Shown: positions 9,859-18,526 of the stretch, in pieces
Position numbering within the stretch: position 1 is the stretch's first letter
Layout of the letters: the number at the start of each line of letters is the position of its first letter
NCBI RefSeq assembly: GCF_000521485.1
Contig: NZ_BAVS01000026.1
Span: 1 to 45,412, forward strand
Length of the DNA: 45,412 bases
From: Gracilibacillus boraciitolerans JCM 21714
Lineage (GTDB): Bacteria; Bacillota; Bacilli; Bacillales; Amphibacillaceae
Reading direction: 5' to 3'
Notes under the pieces: generated by a model
Seen by the model: only the letters and a program-made list of their open reading frames with translations
Told to the model about the DNA's origin: nothing
The model's database searches: none
Program-made: the position numbers and the translations under genes

Positions 9859-11532
9859 ATGACAAATTTTCAATTTCCACGAAGTGAAACAACACTATTG
9901 CATGGCGGCCAACAGGTTGATCCTGCTACAAATGCTCGTGCCGTTCCAATCTATCAAACTACTTCCTATGTGTTTAATAATACGGAGCACGCCCAAAATC
10001 TGTTTGCACTGGCAGAAATGGGGAACATTTACTCTCGAATTATGAATCCAACTGTAGATGCATTTGAACAACGCATTGCATTGCTAGAGGATGGTGTAGC
10101 AGCTGTAGGAACCGCTTCAGGCGCATCTGCGATTACATTAGCGATTCTAAACTTAGCAAATGCGGGCGATGAAATTATTGCGGATAGTAATTTATATGGC
10201 GGAACATTTAATTTATTCAACAAAACATTACCAAAGTACGGAATTGATGTGAAATTTGTTGATGGAACAGATCCAGAGAATTTCCGCTCAGCGATTACCG
10301 AAAAAACAAAAGCAATTTATGGCGAAGTTATTACAAACCCTAGTTTAAATGTGCTTGATCTCGAAGTCATCGCAGATATCGCACACGAAAACGGAATTCC
10401 GTTAATTATTGATAACACGTTTGCAACACCATATGTATGTAAACCTATTAGCTGGGGGCGCCGATATTGTCGTACACTCTGCAACAAAATGGATTGGTGG
10501 CATGGTACTTCCATCGGTGGTGTAGTAGTTGATAGCGGGCGCTTTAATTGGAACAGCGAACGATTCCCAGGCTTTACTGAACCCGATGACTCCTATAACG
10601 GTATCCGCTTTGGTATTGATATTGGACCACCTGCATTTGCAATTAAATTGCGAGTTCAGTTACTTCGCGATATCGGACCATCATTAAGCCCGCAAAACGC
10701 ATTTTATTTCTTGCAGGGTCTAGAAACATTGCACTTGCGTATTCAGCAGCATAGTGAAAATACAAAAGTTGTTGCTAATTATTTAGAGAATCATCCTCAA
10801 GTCGAATGGGTATCCTATCCCGGACTTGAAAACCATCCATCAAATAAATTAGCAAAAAAATATTTTTTCCGTAACCTTTTTGGTTCGATTATCGTCTTTG
10901 GTATAAAGGGTGGAAAAGAAGCAGGTCGACAAGTAATTGATAATGTAAAATTATGGTCACATGTCGCCAATGTAGGGGGGGATGCTAAATCTCTTATTAT
11001 TCACCCGGCATCTACAACACATCAACAATTAAATGCGGAAGAGTTAAAATCTTCAGGTGTTACTGAAGAACTCATTCGACTTTCTGTTGGTATTGAATCA
11101 GCTGATGATATTATAGCTGACCTTGATCAGGCAATTGCTACAGCTACCAATAGTGAGCCAACAATTAAAGCTAACGCTGATCAAGCGATTAGTTGGGCAT
11201 TATCCTCTCCATTGGCTAGAGAAAATGGTGAGATTCGTCCAAAAACAATTGCTGTTGCTGGAGCTATTGAACAATCTGAGGCACTTGTTAAATTACAAAA
11301 ATTAGGCTATCAAGTGATACCGGCCGACAATATTGATGGTGATGTCGACATTTTATTTGTTGTCGACAGTAATGAAGCAGAAAATGCTTATTCAGACCAG
11401 GCCAAGATAGTCTGGTTTGCTGAAGGGCAAACAAATGAAAGTGTCAAAGGCAAGGCTGAAGCGAACGGACAAATTATTATTGAAAATAAATGTCCATATC
11501 AAGAAGCTGATCGCTTACGCCGCGGAGAATAA
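9859..11532 (+). CDS. metY: O-acetylhomoserine sulfhydrylase fused to a C-terminal CoA-binding-like domain
   Basis: Residues ~1-430 form the Cys/Met-metabolism PLP enzyme: ETTLLHGGQQVDPATNARAV, YSRIMNPTVDAFE, and the conserved HPASTTHQQL. Role: homocysteine from O-acetylhomoserine and sulfide. Residues ~440-557 are extra; the pattern TIAVAGA, VDILFVVDSN, IVWFAEGQTNE, IIENKCPYQEADRLR resembles a YccU-type CoA-binding domain. Two compensating indels distort the active-site lysine segment: a fifth G at 10454-10458 and one missing C near 10500 (GGTGGCATGG for GGTGGCCATGG) replace the expected HSATKWIGGHG, so the PLP lysine is absent as written. A seven-G run at 10975 changes NVGDAKSL to NVGGDAKSL. 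GGAGGGTACATA precedes the ATG. SAM riboswitch controlled. Confidence 0.93.
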   Translation: MTNFQFPRSETTLLHGGQQVDPATNARAVPIYQTTSYVFNNTEHAQNLFALAEMGNIYSRIMNPTVDAFEQRIALLEDGVAAVGTASGASAITLAILNLANAGDEIIADSNLYGGTFNLFNKTLPKYGIDVKFVDGTDPENFRSAITEKTKAIYGEVITNPSLNVLDLEVIADIAHENGIPLIIDNTFATPYVCKPISWGRRYCRTLCNKMDWWHGTSIGGVVVDSGRFNWNSERFPGFTEPDDSYNGIRFGIDIGPPAFAIKLRVQLLRDIGPSLSPQNAFYFLQGLETLHLRIQQHSENTKVVANYLENHPQVEWVSYPGLENHPSNKLAKKYFFRNLFGSIIVFGIKGGKEAGRQVIDNVKLWSHVANVGGDAKSLIIHPASTTHQQLNAEELKSSGVTEELIRLSVGIESADDIIADLDQAIATATNSEPTIKANADQAISWALSSPLARENGEIRPKTIAVAGAIEQSEALVKLQKLGYQVIPADNIDGDVDILFVVDSNEAENAYSDQAKIVWFAEGQTNESVKGKAEANGQIIIENKCPYQEADRLRRGE

Positions 11533-11549
11533 TCCTTCTCCCTAATTAC

Positions 11550-11579
11550 CGTTATTTATCTCCCCCCCAAGATAAATAT
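11550..11579 (+). other. AT-rich hairpin with poly-C loop after metY
   Basis: TATTTATCT pairs with AGATAAATA around a loop containing a seven-C run. It lies before the stronger terminator at 11591. Confidence 0.5.
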
Positions 11580-11587
11580 ATATACAG

Positions 11588-11626
11588 GAAGACCGCAAAC
11601 CTTTTCATAGATTTGCGGTCTTTTGA
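11588..11626 (+). terminator. Intrinsic terminator after metY
   Basis: GACCGCAAA pairs with TTTGCGGTC around a 12-base loop, followed by TTTTG. Confidence 0.85.
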
Positions 11627-11822
11627 TTTCATCAAAAGCTCCTTATCTATTTACCTGCCAAACATTCGTTTGATACAATACATATCATTTATAAAAAGTA
11701 TTCTTCTTCCAGCATGATATTTAAATTGTTTGCATATGGTATAACACAGTAAAGTTGAAGTGTGTTAGAATCATTAAATGGGTATATATTATGGAAGAGA
11801 TTTTATATTGTAGGTGTTGTCC

Positions 11823-12715
11823 ATGCATAAGAAAAAACTTATTATGCTTCTGATATTAATTACAGCTATATCGTTAGGAGTATTTTTATTTTACGCTTTG
11901 CCAGATCCGTCTTCTGAGCATGTGGAACCTGCTAACGAGCAATCGTCAGAAGACATTACAGAAGAAGATACAACAGAAGAACCCGTAGAAGAAGAGGAAG
12001 CATCAATTTCCCAAAATATCCAAGACGGAGTACGGGATGTCTTTGACGCCTTAAACTTTTTTCAGAAAGATACCCATATTGTGGCGATTGGAGATTCTCT
12101 TACACAAGGAGTAGGCGATGAAACAGGCAATGAAGGTATGTGGGGATTCTGGAAGATCGATTAGACGAACAGAATTACGACGTTACTTTTGATAATTTCG
12201 GCAAGCGTGGAAATCGCACAGACCATTTGTTAAAAAGATTACATGAAGAACCCGAAATTACTAAAGCGCTTGAAGATGCTGATATCGTTCTGATGACGAT
12301 AGGTGCAAATGACATTATGCAAATTATGAAGGATAATTTTATGAATTTAACGGTAGAACCTTTTGTAGAAGCGCGCGAACCATATGGGAATCGGCTGTCT
12401 GAAATTTTTGATTATATTTTATCAGTTCAACCAGAGGCAGAAGTATATTTATTAGGTTTCTTTAATCCCTTTGAAAAATACTTTGGTGATATCGAGCCTT
12501 TAAGACAAATTTTAACACGCTGGAATCACAAAAGTTTAGAAGTTACCAATCAATATGATCAGGTAACCTATATTCCAATGCAGGATATTTACCAAAACGA
12601 AGCTCAAGATGTGTTTGCAGAAGATAACTTTCACCCAAATAGCAAAGGCTATGAGTTAATCGCAGAACGAGTCATTAACTATTTAGAAAATGATATTGAC
12701 GAAGCACAAAACTAG
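11823..12715 (+). CDS. ypmR: Membrane-anchored SGNH/GDSL-family lipase (YpmR-like), one frameshift
   Basis: An N-terminal membrane helix (residues ~5-25) is followed by a Glu/Asp-rich linker, then the SGNH fold: nucleophile block VAIGDSLTQGVGD, Asn block TIGANDIM, and the C-terminal Asp-His block DNFHPNSKGYE. Predicted role: extracytoplasmic esterase/lipase; natural substrate unknown. The frame breaks at about 12138, where TATGTGGGG should read TTATGTGGGG (one T lost in GGTTAT). I chose ATG 11823 with AGGTG six bases upstream. It is followed 14 bases later by a YpmS-like gene, the same order as ypmR-ypmS in Bacillus subtilis. Confidence 0.82.
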
Positions 12716-12729
12716 AGGATGACATAATA

Positions 12730-13335
12730 ATGAAAGAATCTCAAATAACTAATTGGAAAAAAATGTTCATTACTTTAATAGTAGTTAACTCAGTTATTTT
12801 TCTTGGAATTCTACTTTTCATTTTTTGGCCAGCTCCTGATGTAGAGATCCCAGAAAAAGTGTTCCTCGAGGATGAATCAGGTGCAGAATTCACGGTTAAA
12901 TCAAGTAAAACCAATTTAAATGAATTGGTGAATGCGTATATTGATAAGCTTCCTAAACCAGGTAACATTCAATATGCAGTTAAATTTGATGAGGAAGTAC
13001 ATTTAATGGGAACGGTAGCAGCTTTCTCAACAGAGGTTCCTGTCACTATTAGCTTTGAACCAATTGTACAAGAGAATGGTGATATTATTTTACACGCAAC
13101 TGGAATGTCACTAGGTTTATTGAGACTACCCGAGGATCGCATTTTACAATATGTTAATAGCCGAATCGAAACCCCTGAGTGGATCACAATCGATCCCAAG
13201 GAAGAGCAAATTTACATTGCCCTGACAAAGATGGAATTAAAGAGTAATTTCCGTGTAAGGGCACAACAGATCGATTTAGAAAATGATAACATTTCCTTTC
13301 GAATTAAGGTTCCTAATAAAACATTAGGATTGTAA
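12730..13335 (+). CDS. ypmS: YpmS family protein (DUF2140)
   Basis: A 201-residue protein with one N-terminal membrane segment (residues ~12-35, ending FWPAPDVEIPE) and an extracytoplasmic beta-rich domain including KFDEEVHLMGTVAAFSTEVP and DPKEEQIYIALTKMELKS. The length, topology and position right after the GDSL lipase match B. subtilis YpmS, whose function is not established. A GAGGATGA site precedes the ATG. Confidence 0.85.
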   Translation: MKESQITNWKKMFITLIVVNSVIFLGILLFIFWPAPDVEIPEKVFLEDESGAEFTVKSSKTNLNELVNAYIDKLPKPGNIQYAVKFDEEVHLMGTVAAFSTEVPVTISFEPIVQENGDIILHATGMSLGLLRLPEDRILQYVNSRIETPEWITIDPKEEQIYIALTKMELKSNFRVRAQQIDLENDNISFRIKVPNKTLGL

Positions 13336-13372
13336 CGGCTGGACGCTATCCGGCCGTTATTACTTTTTTTCT
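13333..13372. terminator. Bidirectional terminator between ypmS and liaR
   Basis: TAACGGC pairs with GCCGTTA (13333-13339 with 13353-13359), overlapping the ypmS stop codon and abutting the stop of the convergent liaR gene, followed by a T-rich run. Confidence 0.75.
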
Positions 13373-14001
13373 GTTAAGTTATTTTGGTATACGTAAATCG
13401 CCGCTTGCGTCCGATCTTGAACTTCCAATTTGCTTAAGATATTACTCACATGTACTTTGGTTGTTTTTAATGCAATAAAAAGCTGGTCCGCTATCTCTTG
13501 ATTCGTATTCCCGTGGGCAATCAGTAATAAGATCTCCATTTCTCGATTTGTCAAACTGTCATGTAATGCAATGGTCTGTTTATGTCTCATCTTGGCCATT
13601 ACTTTGGCCGTAACCTCTTTCTCAAAGACGGATTCTCCCGCATAGGTATCACGAATTGCTTTAGCAATGACTTCTGCCTTTGACGTTTTTAAAATGTAGC
13701 TGGTAGCCCCCCCGGCCTCTAATACGGGATAGACCTTATCGTCATCAATGAAGCTAGTAACAATTAAAATTTTTGCTTCGGGCCATTGCTCAATAATGAG
13801 ACGGGTCGCTTCGATTCCATCCATTTCTTCCATCACTAAATCCATTAAAATCACATCTGGCTTTAGATCTAATGCTAGTTCGACTGCTTTTTCACCATTA
13901 TCGGCCTCGGCAATTACTTCCATATCCTTTTGTGTTGCCAAATAAGCACTTACGCCAATTCTTACCATTTCATGATCATCCACAAACAATACCCGAATCA
14001 T
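13360..14001 (-). CDS. liaR: Response regulator LiaR (VraR), NarL/LuxR type
   Basis: A receiver domain with acidic pocket (VLFVDDHEMVRIG), phospho-acceptor Asp in DVILMDLVMEEMDG, conserved Thr/Lys region (VTSF, LKTSKA), then a LuxR-type helix-turn-helix: LTNREMEILLLIAHGNTNQE and KVHVSNILSKLEVQDRTQAA. Length 213 is normal. It lies at the 3' end of the lia operon, 2 bases after liaS. Role: transcriptional response to envelope stress from lipid-II-targeting antibiotics. A seven-C run at 13707 changes the usual EAGA to EAGGA. Confidence 0.93.
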   Translation of the reverse strand: MIRVLFVDDHEMVRIGVSAYLATQKDMEVIAEADNGEKAVELALDLKPDVILMDLVMEEMDGIEATRLIIEQWPEAKILIVTSFIDDDKVYPVLEAGGATSYILKTSKAEVIAKAIRDTYAGESVFEKEVTAKVMAKMRHKQTIALHDSLTNREMEILLLIAHGNTNQEIADQLFIALKTTKVHVSNILSKLEVQDRTQAAIYVYQNNLTEKK

Positions 14002-14003
14002 TG

Positions 14004-15026
14004 CTAGTTCCCTCCTTCACTGATCAATGGCACACGCACTTCAATTTTTGTCCCTTCCGTTGGGATGCTGACAACTTTCAAATGCCCACCAACCTCTGCG
14101 GCACGTTCATACATATTAGTCAGGCCATATGAATTATTCCGTTTTTCTTCTAAATTAAATCCTATTCCATCATCCGCAATTTTTAAAATTAAAAATTCAT
14201 CCCTTTTAATCAGTAACACATCAATATTTTCAGCTTTAGCATGACGTAATGCATTAGAGATCGATTCTTGTAAAATACGAAACAATTGGTCTTCTATTCC
14301 TTTATTGATGATAACCTCTTCGATTCGCCAAGTTATCTTCATAGGAACCTTCGTATGTAACTCCTCTAATAATTGCTCCATTCCTTCTTTTAAAGAGTTA
14401 TCCTTCAGTAAAATAGGCCTTAAATGCAACAGCAATGCTCGCATTTCCAGCTGGGCCTGCTGAATCATAGCTTCTATCTGATAAAGCTGCTTCGAATTGG
14501 TTTGGGTATCTGTAGCTAATACAGCAGAAACAAGCATTGAAGCAGCAAATAATTCCTGACTTACAGAGTCGTGCAGTTCTCGCGCTAATCGATTTCTTTC
14601 TTCTGAAATAACCTGATTAATCGTTTCTTCATGCGCATTAGCTCTTTCTTCTATTAACTTTTGGGCGCGCTTCGTTTGGTCCTGAATATATTGTTGCACT
14701 TCCTTTAAACGACTGAGGACAATTTTCATTTCTTCATAAGCAATCGGATCAGTAAAGGATTGATTATTCAATAATCGGTTAATATTTTTTTCTAAAAACT
14801 TCATGCAATTTTGCCAGAAGGTAGCCATCACGAGGCCAATAATACAGCCAAACAGAAGAGTAACCGTTGGGAGCATAATTACAAATGGTACTTCCAATAC
14901 CTTTACCGTCCATAATAAACGAAAATCATTGATCGGAAAAGCTAAATAAAAGAAGATACTTAGGATGATAAACAGTAAGAAGGAAAATAAAATACTACTC
15001 GAAATAATTCTTGTATATAACTTCAT
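14004..15026 (-). CDS. liaS: Sensor histidine kinase LiaS (VraS)
   Basis: Two membrane helices (residues ~10-30 and ~45-70) joined by a very short extracytoplasmic loop, as in intramembrane-sensing kinases. A HisKA_3 domain with phospho-acceptor His in NRLARELHDSVSQELFAA follows, then an HATPase domain with N box ILQESISNALRHA, G1 ADDGIGFN, and YGLTNMYERA. Signals to LiaR; LiaF restrains it. The ATG overlaps the liaF stop at a G run (15008-15014). Confidence 0.93.
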   Translation of the reverse strand: MKLYTRIISSSILFSFLLFIILSIFFYLAFPINDFRLLWTVKVLEVPFVIMLPTVTLLFGCIIGLVMATFWQNCMKFLEKNINRLLNNQSFTDPIAYEEMKIVLSRLKEVQQYIQDQTKRAQKLIEERANAHEETINQVISEERNRLARELHDSVSQELFAASMLVSAVLATDTQTNSKQLYQIEAMIQQAQLEMRALLLHLRPILLKDNSLKEGMEQLLEELHTKVPMKITWRIEEVIINKGIEDQLFRILQESISNALRHAKAENIDVLLIKRDEFLILKIADDGIGFNLEEKRNNSYGLTNMYERAAEVGGHLKVVSIPTEGTKIEVRVPLISEGGN

Positions 15027-15742
15027 CCCCCCCTTCTCACCTCAAGCTTTCCTGCCAGCATTTGGGTATAGATTTTAATTCTTTGAGGTGCAGAATGATA
15101 TCCTTTTGTTTGTAACTGAAGGGTCCGATTAAAGGAATTTTTTTCCTGATGATCAAATACATCAATGTCTCCAAATACTACGGCATGATCAATCGTAACC
15201 TCCACATCATATGGAACAATAATACTGATATTACCTACCAGGTGACGAATAATCATCACAGACTCTTCTCTCGGAAGCATCGTATTATTTAAATCGATAA
15301 CAACATCGCCAACGGCAGATTGAATATTAAGATCCTGCCAGGCAAACGCCTCCTCTGTCGTATGATACTTACCAAACCATTTATTTTTGATCACTCGATC
15401 TTCATAGATCGTTTCTTCTGTAATATCAATGTATCTTGAGACATTATTTTTTCCCTTATTTTGATACCAGTTCCAGATAAAGTAGATAATTATTATAAAT
15501 ATAAAGAATCTAATCGCAAATGTATTAATAATAGCAATAAAAACAAAAAAAGCACCACCCCCCCAGAAGATCGTTTTACCTGTTGTTGATTGATAAGAAC
15601 GTTTACCAATATAAAGACCAAACGCTCCAAGGGCTGTCAGAAACAGAAGGCCTACATCTAAGAAAATAAATTCTATCAGTAAGAATACACCAGCAATGAT
15701 TAATAACAATTGCCAAAAATCATATCCTGCTTTTTTCGACAT
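15023..15742 (-). CDS. liaF: LiaF, membrane inhibitor of the LiaSR system
   Basis: Several hydrophobic segments in the first ~110 residues are followed by the DUF2154-type cytoplasmic domain (DLNNTMLPREESVMIIRHL, NISIIVPYDVEVTIDHAVV, FGDIDVFDHQ). Family role: keeps LiaS inactive until envelope stress. I chose ATG 15742 (MSKKAGYD), 7 bases after GGAGG; an upstream in-frame ATG would add 11 residues without a better site. A seven-C run at 15558 expands FWGGA to FWGGGA. Confidence 0.9.
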   Translation of the reverse strand: MSKKAGYDFWQLLLIIAGVFLLIEFIFLDVGLLFLTALGAFGLYIGKRSYQSTTGKTIFWGGGAFFVFIAIINTFAIRFFIFIIIIYFIWNWYQNKGKNNVSRYIDITEETIYEDRVIKNKWFGKYHTTEEAFAWQDLNIQSAVGDVVIDLNNTMLPREESVMIIRHLVGNISIIVPYDVEVTIDHAVVFGDIDVFDHQEKNSFNRTLQLQTKGYHSAPQRIKIYTQMLAGKLEVRRGG

Positions 15743-15789
15743 ATTCACAGGCCTCCTTTGTTTGGTTTCTTTCACACAGCAAAAGTGGT

Positions 15790-15817
15790 AAAAGGTGCAG
15801 AAAAATCTGCACCTTTA
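15790..15817 (-). terminator. Hairpin between pspA/liaH and liaF
   Basis: Perfect 10-bp stem AAAGGTGCAG / CTGCACCTTT with a six-base loop. It sits between the inducible front genes and liaFSR, where partial termination would give more LiaI/LiaH than LiaFSR transcript. Confidence 0.75.
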
Positions 15818-15832
15818 TAGAATAGCATGTTT

Positions 15833-16462
15833 TTAATTAGAATTCGCAACTTTTTTTTCCAATTCCTGAAAGCGGGCATCTAAGGTGTGCAAGCGATATT
15901 CAGAATGTACGCGCTGTTCGATTCGTTCTATATAGCTTTCCAATTCGGCAAATTTAGAGGCACTCTTCGATACAAGTTCTGTCTCCAATACTTTATTCAT
16001 TCCTTCTTTTGTGCGTGCCACATTTTCTCTGCTTTTTAGCTCAAGACGTTTCACATATAAATCTTTTAATTTTTGTTTCATCTGTACGTATTTGTTTTCG
16101 ATCATTTCCAGATCTTTAACCGATTTATCATACATATCATTCAGCTGCGTGACTCTTGCTTCAAATTGGTCCAGTTCTGTTTTTGCTTCACTAGCCAGCT
16201 CTGTTTCTTGCATTTCTTCAGCAAGCTGATATTGACGCTTACGCTTTTCCACCATTGCTTTTGATTGATTTAGTTCTTTCGATATATCCTGTTTGATTTC
16301 ATATTGCTTTTCGACAAGAACTTTAATTTTTTTTACTTCTTGTTCACATTCACGAATATACTGATTTACATGTGCAATTGGATTTTTTTCCTCCTTTTGA
16401 TCCATTAAATCGTGTAAATCCGCCATCATCGAGTCTTTGATACGTGTAAGTAAGTTTGCCAT
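15833..16462 (-). CDS. liaH: PspA/IM30 family phage-shock-type protein (LiaH)
   Basis: A 209-residue, almost wholly helical, charged protein with long coiled-coil stretches (IRECEQEVKKIKVLVEKQYE, then MVEKRKRQYQLAEEMQETE). N-terminal MANLLTRIKDSMMADLHDLM is the amphipathic membrane-binding helix typical of PspA/LiaH. Role: peripheral membrane oligomers that stabilise damaged membranes, usually the main LiaR target. ATG 16462 follows AGGAGG; a longer frame starting at 16510 overlaps the preceding gene and lacks a site. Confidence 0.9.
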   Translation of the reverse strand: MANLLTRIKDSMMADLHDLMDQKEEKNPIAHVNQYIRECEQEVKKIKVLVEKQYEIKQDISKELNQSKAMVEKRKRQYQLAEEMQETELASEAKTELDQFEARVTQLNDMYDKSVKDLEMIENKYVQMKQKLKDLYVKRLELKSRENVARTKEGMNKVLETELVSKSASKFAELESYIERIEQRVHSEYRLHTLDARFQELEKKVANSN

Positions 16463-16484
16463 TATTAATTCCTCCTTTGATTTT

Positions 16485-16808
16485 TTAAAGCTTATCCCAG
16501 GATAAGTCATTATCTTTATAGTATTTATTTTGTTTTTCCTGTTGCCATTTTTTATAGATATAATACAGTACTACTAACGCCACCACGCCAATTAGAGCCG
16601 GGATATTCGATAGTGACATCGACGCTCCAATTAAAATGACAATGCCCCCCCAGCCCACCTTTGATCCAGTTGTTGTGGCCATAATAAATTTTCTTACACC
16701 GTAATAGGCAACCGCAATACTAATCAATAATAAAATCATGGTACCGAGATTGGTTAATAGAACTAATGCTGCAATAACCGCTAAGCAAATGAGTAGAAAT
16801 GTTTTCAT
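16485..16808 (-). CDS. Small LiaI-like membrane protein, first gene of the lia operon
   Basis: A 107-residue protein with about four hydrophobic segments (start MKTFLLICLAVIAALVLL) and a charged C-terminus ending SWDKL. Position directly before pspA/liaH and small membrane character fit LiaI, the membrane anchor for LiaH, though the similarity is by architecture and context only. ATG 16808 follows GGAGGAAACACAC. A seven-C run at 16645 produces VGWGGIV where VGWGIV is likely. Upstream (to ~16900, minus strand) a TTGAAA element is visible but the -10 is uncertain. Confidence 0.75.
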   Translation of the reverse strand: MKTFLLICLAVIAALVLLTNLGTMILLLISIAVAYYGVRKFIMATTTGSKVGWGGIVILIGASMSLSNIPALIGVVALVVLYYIYKKWQQEKQNKYYKDNDLSWDKL

Positions 16809-16910
16809 GTGTGTTTCCTCCTTCCATGTCTTCATCATATCTTTTTTACCAGAATGACATAACTGGCTGAAGATATATTTTCAACTAAGACTTGAGGCTT
16901 ATTTTATAGA

Positions 16911-16950
16911 AATAAGAAAAGAGCTAGCGTGTATACTAGCTCTCTTCTTA
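16911..16950 (-). terminator. Terminator after the double-psi-barrel gene
   Basis: GAGCTAG pairs with CTAGCTC (16921-16927 with 16936-16942), extended by A/T pairing on both sides; the minus-strand downstream side reads TTTTCTTATT. Confidence 0.8.
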
Positions 16951-16985
16951 TCTTCGTTATCAGGAAACTTAATCTAATTCTTTTA

Positions 16986-17615
16986 TCATAACTCTTTAAT
17001 ATCAAAGGATATAACTCGTTCAGTAGTTGGATTATAGACAACAGTTCCTCTGACTTTGATCCTCTCTTGTTGTGACTGTAAAGTATAATCATAGATTTCT
17101 TTAATTTTATTTGAGGTAGGTTGTGTTTTTTCAACAAAAAGATAATCGGTAACATGATAATTAGGGTAAGCTATTTGTGTCACCTCTAACAAATATTTGC
17201 CCCCCCATTTTACTTGCTCTAGTTCTGGCGATGGTTGAAATTCAATGGCTAGCACACCGATGGCCGGGTTTGCTCCTAAAGCTTCAAATGCCTTGCGGTG
17301 CAAATTAATGTTTGTGGCAGATACATTAGGCACAGAGTCGACAACAGTAACAATGATTTCTCTTGCATTCTGTGGATTTTTCACTTTCAATGTTTGACCA
17401 CACTGATACGGGGAATTGCTACTTACAGCCGCTGTCATATATTGATAATAGGACCACGGAATGTTGCACTGTGTCGTCGTTCCTCCTTCTGTCCATGTCG
17501 CCTGTCCCTTGATATAATTTTGTCTTTGCCAATCTTGATATGCATCTTGTGGCTGAAAAATTGGGTATGGATAATACGTTTGAAAAGGATAGCCATATCC
17601 ATAATTTGAGTACAT
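16986..17615 (-). CDS. Double-psi beta-barrel (expansin/barwin-like) protein
   Basis: A Tyr/Gly/Pro-rich N-terminus (MYSNYGYGYP) precedes a domain of ~105 residues with the expansin/RlpA-like pattern: GQATWTEGG, a Cys, YYQYMTAAVS, then YQCGQTLKVKNP, IVTVVDSVPN, INLHRKAFEALG and GVLAIEFQP. Such domains bind or loosen polysaccharides, but the Asp/His set needed for activity cannot be judged here, so function is open. No signal peptide is visible. A final region (residues ~140-209) shows no motif I know. ATG 17615 follows AGGAGGG. A seven-C run at 17200 adds a Gly (KWGGKY). Confidence 0.72.
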   Translation of the reverse strand: MYSNYGYGYPFQTYYPYPIFQPQDAYQDWQRQNYIKGQATWTEGGTTTQCNIPWSYYQYMTAAVSSNSPYQCGQTLKVKNPQNAREIIVTVVDSVPNVSATNINLHRKAFEALGANPAIGVLAIEFQPSPELEQVKWGGKYLLEVTQIAYPNYHVTDYLFVEKTQPTSNKIKEIYDYTLQSQQERIKVRGTVVYNPTTERVISFDIKEL

Positions 17616-17798
17616 ATAATCCCTCCTGCTAAAAATATTCATTCAGGATAGTTTATGTACGCCTATAGTTCTTTTGTGACAGTAACCTAAAAAAACATTC
17701 AGCCTTCTTTGAATCAAAGATATCATTCCATTCTCTTCACAGGAATTATAGTTAGTCCCCCCCCTACGAAGCATTGTTTCATTCAACTCATCCAATAG

Positions 17799-17830
17799 AA
17801 AAACCTTTATGACGTACATAAAGGTTTTTT
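17799..17830 (-). terminator. Terminator after the permuted-papain gene
   Basis: AAAACCTTTATG pairs with CATAAAGGTTTT around a five-base loop (perfect 12-bp stem) flanked by A and T runs. Confidence 0.9.
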
Positions 17831-17853
17831 CGATATAATTTAAATAATTGCTG

Positions 17854-18423
17854 TTAACTATAAATTCTTTTCCATAACGGTATCTGCACTTCATATCCAC
17901 CGTGCTGTTGTAAATAAATCGATAAATCACCATGATAAATTAACTGTAAGGCATGCCATTCCTTTAAATCCTGTGGTTTGATGAGACAAGCCGGTTTATC
18001 GTTACTATATAATCCAGCCTCTTTTAACACGGTAACGACAAATTCCGAACAGAAAAACGCATGTTGTCTGTTCCATTCCATGTTAAAAAGTACTCCGAAT
18101 AATCCTAATAAGTTATAACGATAAAGGTCGGTTTCCACTTCCATTTTTTTAATACGGTGCCACAATAATTGGTACGTATTCTCTGTAATCGATAATTGAT
18201 AAATGGCGCATTTAGCGTGACTAAAAAAAGGTGAGCGCAAATCTTCTTTGACAAAACCTCCACTCCATGGATTATAGGCTTGTTTCCGTCCAAAACTGTA
18301 CACTTCTATCATGGATGTATCAAATGCTATGGATGCGTGATTAAGTGTGGATTTGGTACAAAGGTTTATCATTCGTGATAACATCGTGCCCGTATCTGTG
18401 AAAAGAAGATAAATCTTTTTCAT
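17854..18423 (-). CDS. Permuted papain-fold (YiiX/C92-like) hydrolase
   Basis: The 189-residue protein begins MKKIYLLFTDTGTMLSRMI, followed by a catalytic-type His in STLNHASIAFD and, far downstream, a Cys in FFCSEFVVTVLKEAG. His before Cys in this order is the hallmark of the circularly permuted NlpC/P60-like (YiiX/YaeF, C92) family, thought to hydrolyse amides or esters of peptides or lipids. Substrate unknown. No signal peptide. GGAAGTGA precedes ATG 18423; an alternative ATG at 18435 is possible. The upstream G run (18439-18445) is part of the ribosome-site region. Confidence 0.7.
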   Translation of the reverse strand: MKKIYLLFTDTGTMLSRMINLCTKSTLNHASIAFDTSMIEVYSFGRKQAYNPWSGGFVKEDLRSPFFSHAKCAIYQLSITENTYQLLWHRIKKMEVETDLYRYNLLGLFGVLFNMEWNRQHAFFCSEFVVTVLKEAGLYSNDKPACLIKPQDLKEWHALQLIYHGDLSIYLQQHGGYEVQIPLWKRIYS

Positions 18424-18526
18424 CTTCACTTCCATCCACCCCCCCTTGCAACTTTACTGAGATTGAATCTATCTGTCTACTACACTAATTTGTTGTGGAA
18501 AAAAATACTATTTCAGTGTAGTTTAA

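Noticed and set aside
17643-17933. Minus-strand 96-residue open frame
   Set aside because: It overlaps the end of the permuted-papain gene in another frame, spans its terminator and has no ribosome site.
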